Shown here piece after piece: positions 5,902 through 8,572 of a DNA stretch of 8,572 bases. Under the pieces are notes generated by a model that saw nothing but the letters and a program-made list of their open reading frames with translations, did no database searches and was not told the DNA's origin. Every line of letters begins with the position of its first letter. The stretch's first letter is position 1. The stretch comes from Phycisphaerales bacterium (GTDB lineage: Bacteria > Planctomycetota > Phycisphaerae > Tepidisphaerales > Tepidisphaeraceae): contig PMAK01000087.1 of the NCBI GenBank assembly GCA_003153655.1, forward strand, positions 20,987 through 29,558, given 5' to 3'. The translations under genes and the position numbers were made by a program.

Positions 5902-6558
5902 CTAACTCGACGCCCATAGGCAGCCGCGCCGCATGAGTTCCAGGACCGGCGGCATCGCGACAATGTTGGCCTGATGACCCAGGGAATTGTAAAAAACTCG
6001 GCCTTTGCCATAGGTTTTCGTGAAGACGACTGGCATATCAACCGGGCCGTTGGATGTGTGCGGACCTTCGGCGACCGGGAACCGCGTGGTGGCGAGGACT
6101 TTCACCGCAGGGTCTACGTGCAGATAGTATTGCTCGCTTTTGATATCGAAGTCAGAGATTCTCTCGGTAATAGGGCTTTTCACGGCGGAGATTTTCACTT
6201 TATAGGCGATCCCGTCATTGCCGGGATGAGAGACCCACTGTGCGCCGGTCATGAACTGCCATTCGGTGGCTTCGCGGAAGGAGTCGCACATTCCGCCGTG
6301 ACAGCCGGCGATGCCGACGCCGCCTTCGACGACTGAAAGAACGGGCTTGAGCTGCTCGGGCGTGATCTTTCCCATGGTCCAGACTGGGACGATGAGATTC
6401 AGTTGCTTAAGTTTGGCTTCGTCTTTAAATGCATCAAGCGTGTCGGATACTTCGACGTCAAAGTTTTCCTTCGCAAGAAGCCCGCGGAATATCTCCGCGA
6501 CATCCTTCGGTTGATGCCCATCCCAGCCGCCCCAGACAATGAGTGCTTTTCGATTCAT
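5902..6558 (-). CDS. ThuA-like domain protein
   Basis: A 218-residue protein of the ThuA-like family, which has a glutamine-amidotransferase-like fold and is named from trehalose-utilisation operons; members are linked to sugar metabolism, mostly without proven reactions. Visible features are IVWGGWDGH (7-15), the strand LNLIVPVW (53-60), the central GVGIAGCHGGM (80-90, with C86 and H87 where related folds place the nucleophile elbow), QFMTGAQWVSHPGN (101-114), QYYLHVDP (143-150), and MPVVFTKTYGKGRVFYNSLGH (175-195). The frame is open up to 6699, but the 47 extra residues are Arg/Pro-rich and overlap the lipoprotein gene, whereas ATG at 6558 directly precedes the family's first strand. I see no signal peptide and no good ribosome site. 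It follows the lipoprotein gene by 37 nt and is probably the last gene of the lpd unit. Function in this context is unknown. Confidence 0.88.
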   Translation of the reverse strand: MNRKALIVWGGWDGHQPKDVAEIFRGLLAKENFDVEVSDTLDAFKDEAKLKQLNLIVPVWTMGKITPEQLKPVLSVVEGGVGIAGCHGGMCDSFREATEWQFMTGAQWVSHPGNDGIAYKVKISAVKSPITERISDFDIKSEQYYLHVDPAVKVLATTRFPVAEGPHTSNGPVDMPVVFTKTYGKGRVFYNSLGHQANIVAMPPVLELMRRGCLWASS

Positions 6559-6595
6559 GATTTTTGTATTTCTGTTATGCGCTAAATAGCTTGAA

Positions 6596-6865
6596 TTATT
6601 GATCCTTCTGCAATTCACCCGTCTGCGCATACGTGGCCGATCCCTTGGTGCCGTCGGGACGGGTATAGGGAATCTTGTAGCTGACGGAACCATCGTCATT
6701 CGAAACGCGATCGGGACCGTTCATCTGGGCATACGGATGCTCCGTATAAAACGCGCCCTGGACGGCGGCTGGAACCTGATTTGTGCCGATGCTCTGATTG
6801 GTCGTACTTGATGAACAACCGGCAACGAGCAGCGATGCTGTCAGAATCGTCAGGCAATATCGCAC
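6596..6865 (-). CDS. Small lipoprotein of unknown function
   Basis: An 89-residue precursor with a classical lipoprotein signal: MRYC start, hydrophobic core, and lipobox LVAGC with the lipidated cysteine at residue 17. The mature part is about 73 residues: a Ser/Thr/Asn-rich linker (18-30), then a compact segment with YTEHPYAQMNGPDRV (40-54), a beta-like SVSYKIPYTRPDGTKG stretch (60-75) and SATYAQTGEL (76-85). I do not recognise a family. GTG at 6865 is preceded by AAGGAGGA with five nt of spacing, an excellent ribosome site. It starts 21 nt after the lpd stop and ends 37 nt before the ThuA-like gene, so it is probably co-transcribed with both. It is presumably anchored in a membrane facing the periplasm; its link to a cytoplasmic dehydrogenase is not obvious. 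Confidence 0.85.
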   Translation of the reverse strand: MRYCLTILTASLLVAGCSSSTTNQSIGTNQVPAAVQGAFYTEHPYAQMNGPDRVSNDDGSVSYKIPYTRPDGTKGSATYAQTGELQKDQ

Positions 6866-6870
6866 GGGAA

Positions 6871-6878
6871 TCCTCCTT
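6871..6878 (-). promoter_or_regulatory. Strong ribosome binding site for the lipoprotein gene
   Basis: The minus strand reads AAGGAGGA five nt before the GTG at 6865, the best Shine-Dalgarno in the window. It fills most of the 21-nt gap after lpd and fixes the GTG start. Confidence 0.85.
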
Positions 6879-6886
6879 GCAAAAAA

Positions 6887-8572
6887 TCACAAATGAATGG
6901 CGCGTCCATCGGCAACGCCGGCGGCTTCCATGATCGCTTCGCTGAACGTCGGATGCCGTAGGATCGCTTCGATGATCTCGGCCTCGGTGGCTTCGAGCTT
7001 TTTGGCGACAACGAGCTCAGCAAGAATGTCGGTGACGCTTTCGCCGATCATGTGCACGCCGAGAAGTTCACCATACTGGGCATCGAAGATCAGCTTTACA
7101 AAACCTTCGGATTCGCCGAGAGCGAGAGCACGGCCACTGGCGCTGAAAGGAAATTTCCCGACCTTTATTTTTCGATTCTCCTCGCGGGCTTTTTTCTCGC
7201 TCAGGCCCATGCTGGCGACCTGCGGGTGGGTGTATGTGCAGCCGGGGATCGCTTTGTAATCGATGGTGTGCTGCGAGAAACCGGTGATTCGCTCGACGCA
7301 ATTGACGGCCTCGTGATGGGCGACGTGAGCCAGATCGGGATGGCGATAGCCGCCCATCCCTTCCTGCTCGGGCCAGTGAAGGCTGATGCAATCGCCGACG
7401 GCCCACACATTTTCCAGATTGGTTTGATATTTCGGATCGACTTTTACGCGCCCTTTAAAGAGTTCCAGCTTCGATTCGGGGCCGATGAGACCATTGGTAT
7501 TGGCACTGACCCCGATGGCGATCAGGACGACGTCGGCTTCAACGATGCCGGGCTTGGCCCCGGAGAGCGTAAGCTTTACCCCGTTTGGGGTGGTCTCGAC
7601 CTTATCGGTTTTGGTTTTCACGCGAATGTCGATTTCACGCTTGGCGAAGACGCGCTCGAGAAGCACGGAAACGTCTTCATCTTCGTTGGGTAGCAGATGG
7701 TCGAGCATTTCGACGATAACGACTTCGGTGCCGACGGAATTGTAAAAATCGGCGAATTCGCAGCCGATTGCGCCGGCGCCGATGATGGCAATTTTCTTCG
7801 GCTGCTTGGGAAGATTCATGGCCTCGCGCGAAGTAATGATTTTTTTGCCGTCAAAATGAACGTTCGGAATCGGCGTGGCTTTGGCGCCGGTTGCAATGAT
7901 AATGTGATCGGCGGTGACTTCGCGGCTACTGGCGCCATTCGTGATCTTCACGCGATGCGGGGCCAACACCTGGCCTACACCCATTTCACGCTTCACTTCA
8001 TATTTGCTGAATAAATGCTCAATGCCTTTACTGAGCTTGTCGGCGATAGCCCGGCTGCGGCTGATGAGCTTTGAGAAATCGATCGTCAAATCCTTGTAAG
8101 TAACGCCGTGCTCGGCCGCGTGGAGGCGAAGCTTGCGAATGAACGCCCCATCGTCGAGGAGAGCTTTGGTCGGAATACATCCCCAATTGAGGCAGGTGCC
8201 GCCGAGGGTCTCCATTTCGATGCAGAGGACGCGTTTCTTGAGTTGTCCGGCGCGAATCGCGGCCGCATATCCCGCTGGCCCCCCGCCAATGACGACAATG
8301 TCGAATTGATAGTTTCCCGGCTTTGCAGCCGGGGCTGGGGATGCGGCAGGCTTGGGGGCTGAAGCTGGCGCAACCGGAGCCGGAGCGGATTTTGGCGCGG
8401 CCGTTTGCGCAGCCGGCTTTTGCGCGCCGGGAGCTGGTGATGAAGCGCCAGCCGCGTATTTCTTTTTAATTTCGGCGGGGTTTTCGGAACCGGTGGCGAT
8501 GACGCCAATGACTTGGCCGACAGACACCTTCTGGCCTTCGCGAGCAACGATCACGGCGAGTATGCCGGAATC
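6887..8572 (-). CDS. lpdA: Dihydrolipoamide dehydrogenase with N-terminal lipoyl domain (E3), N-terminus cut
   Basis: The FAD-dependent E3 of 2-oxoacid dehydrogenase complexes (or the glycine cleavage system), which reoxidises dihydrolipoyl groups with NAD+. 561 residues are visible and the frame runs off the right edge. Numbering from the GTG at 8554, residues 1-23 plus the six before them are the C-terminal half of a lipoyl domain (SGILAVIVAREGQKVSVGQVI); the lipoylated lysine lies outside. An Ala/Pro-rich linker (about 35-80) follows, then the FAD site IVVIGGGPAGYAAA (86-99), the redox disulfide GGTCLNWGC (C121, C126), the NAD site IAIIGAGAIGCEF (255-267), AVGDC (385-389), and the dimer-interface HPTFSE (H534, E539). 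All catalytic parts are present, so it should be active. GTG 8554 is not the start, because it falls inside the lipoyl domain. Lipoyl-E3 fusions are known in several bacteria, usually beside E1/E2 genes, which may lie to the right. Confidence 0.95.
   Translation of the reverse strand, partial: DSGILAVIVAREGQKVSVGQVIGVIATGSENPAEIKKKYAAGASSPAPGAQKPAAQTAAPKSAPAPVAPASAPKPAASPAPAAKPGNYQFDIVVIGGGPAGYAAAIRAGQLKKRVLCIEMETLGGTCLNWGCIPTKALLDDGAFIRKLRLHAAEHGVTYKDLTIDFSKLISRSRAIADKLSKGIEHLFSKYEVKREMGVGQVLAPHRVKITNGASSREVTADHIIIATGAKATPIPNVHFDGKKIITSREAMNLPKQPKKIAIIGAGAIGCEFADFYNSVGTEVVIVEMLDHLLPNEDEDVSVLLERVFAKREIDIRVKTKTDKVETTPNGVKLTLSGAKPGIVEADVVLIAIGVSANTNGLIGPESKLELFKGRVKVDPKYQTNLENVWAVGDCISLHWPEQEGMGGYRHPDLAHVAHHEAVNCVERITGFSQHTIDYKAIPGCTYTHPQVASMGLSEKKAREENRKIKVGKFPFSASGRALALGESEGFVKLIFDAQYGELLGVHMIGESVTDILAELVVAKKLEATEAEIIEAILRHPTFSEAIMEAAGVADGRAIHL

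Noticed and set aside
6559..6699. 47-residue N-terminal extension of the ThuA-like protein
   Set aside because: It would overlap the well-supported lipoprotein gene, is rich in Arg and Pro without family features, and precedes the natural first strand.
1..8572. tRNA, rRNA, CRISPR array, insertion sequence or riboswitch
   Set aside because: No cloverleaf, regularly spaced direct repeats, transposase motifs or recognised aptamer pattern was found; nearly all sequence is accounted for by the eight genes.

Overview
The window is chromosomal DNA from a moderately GC-rich bacterium. It holds eight protein genes in four transcription units, with no RNA genes, insertion sequences, phage genes or CRISPR. 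The best clue to the host is the M50 site-2 protease. Its opening (MAWDDR..YRD...), the basic linker and the small C-terminal 'GLPSLTWHERRALRK' segment resemble proteins I associate with Planctomycetota, perhaps a Phycisphaerae-like soil lineage. That is recalled family resemblance, not a search result.

Layout. (1) Leftward unit, 1-1964: Nudix hydrolase (ADP-ribose pyrophosphatase type), then M50 site-2 protease, then a cysteine desulfurase cut by the left edge. Gaps are 12 and 28 nt, and a TATAAT -10 element lies upstream of the Nudix gene. (2) A 150-nt divergent intergenic region (1965-2114) carries that promoter and a perfect 7-bp inverted repeat around one base, a candidate operator. (3) Rightward unit, 2115-4742: a small single-pass membrane-anchored protein of unknown function, then 6 nt later a 718-residue CPA2 (CHX/Kef-like) monovalent cation/proton antiporter with two C-terminal universal-stress-protein-like modules. 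(4) Rightward gene, 4878-5735: a Cof-type HAD phosphatase, followed by a strong hairpin with a T-rich tail. (5) Leftward unit, 5902-8572: dihydrolipoamide dehydrogenase with an N-terminal lipoyl domain (N-terminus off the right edge), then a small lipoprotein, then a ThuA-like protein. The last two units converge on the hairpin-rich spacer 5736-5901.

How the genes relate. Most are housekeeping or stress-homeostasis functions: ADP-ribose/nucleotide clean-up, membrane proteolysis, sulfur mobilisation, cation/pH homeostasis, phosphate-ester hydrolysis and 2-oxoacid dehydrogenase chemistry. They do not form one pathway. The right end is probably the tail of a pyruvate or 2-oxoglutarate dehydrogenase locus. 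I see no clear new defence or mobile system. The least explained items are the 154-residue protein coupled to the antiporter, the 89-residue lipoprotein and ThuA-like protein behind lpd, the cluster of hairpins between the convergent genes, and the intergenic palindrome.
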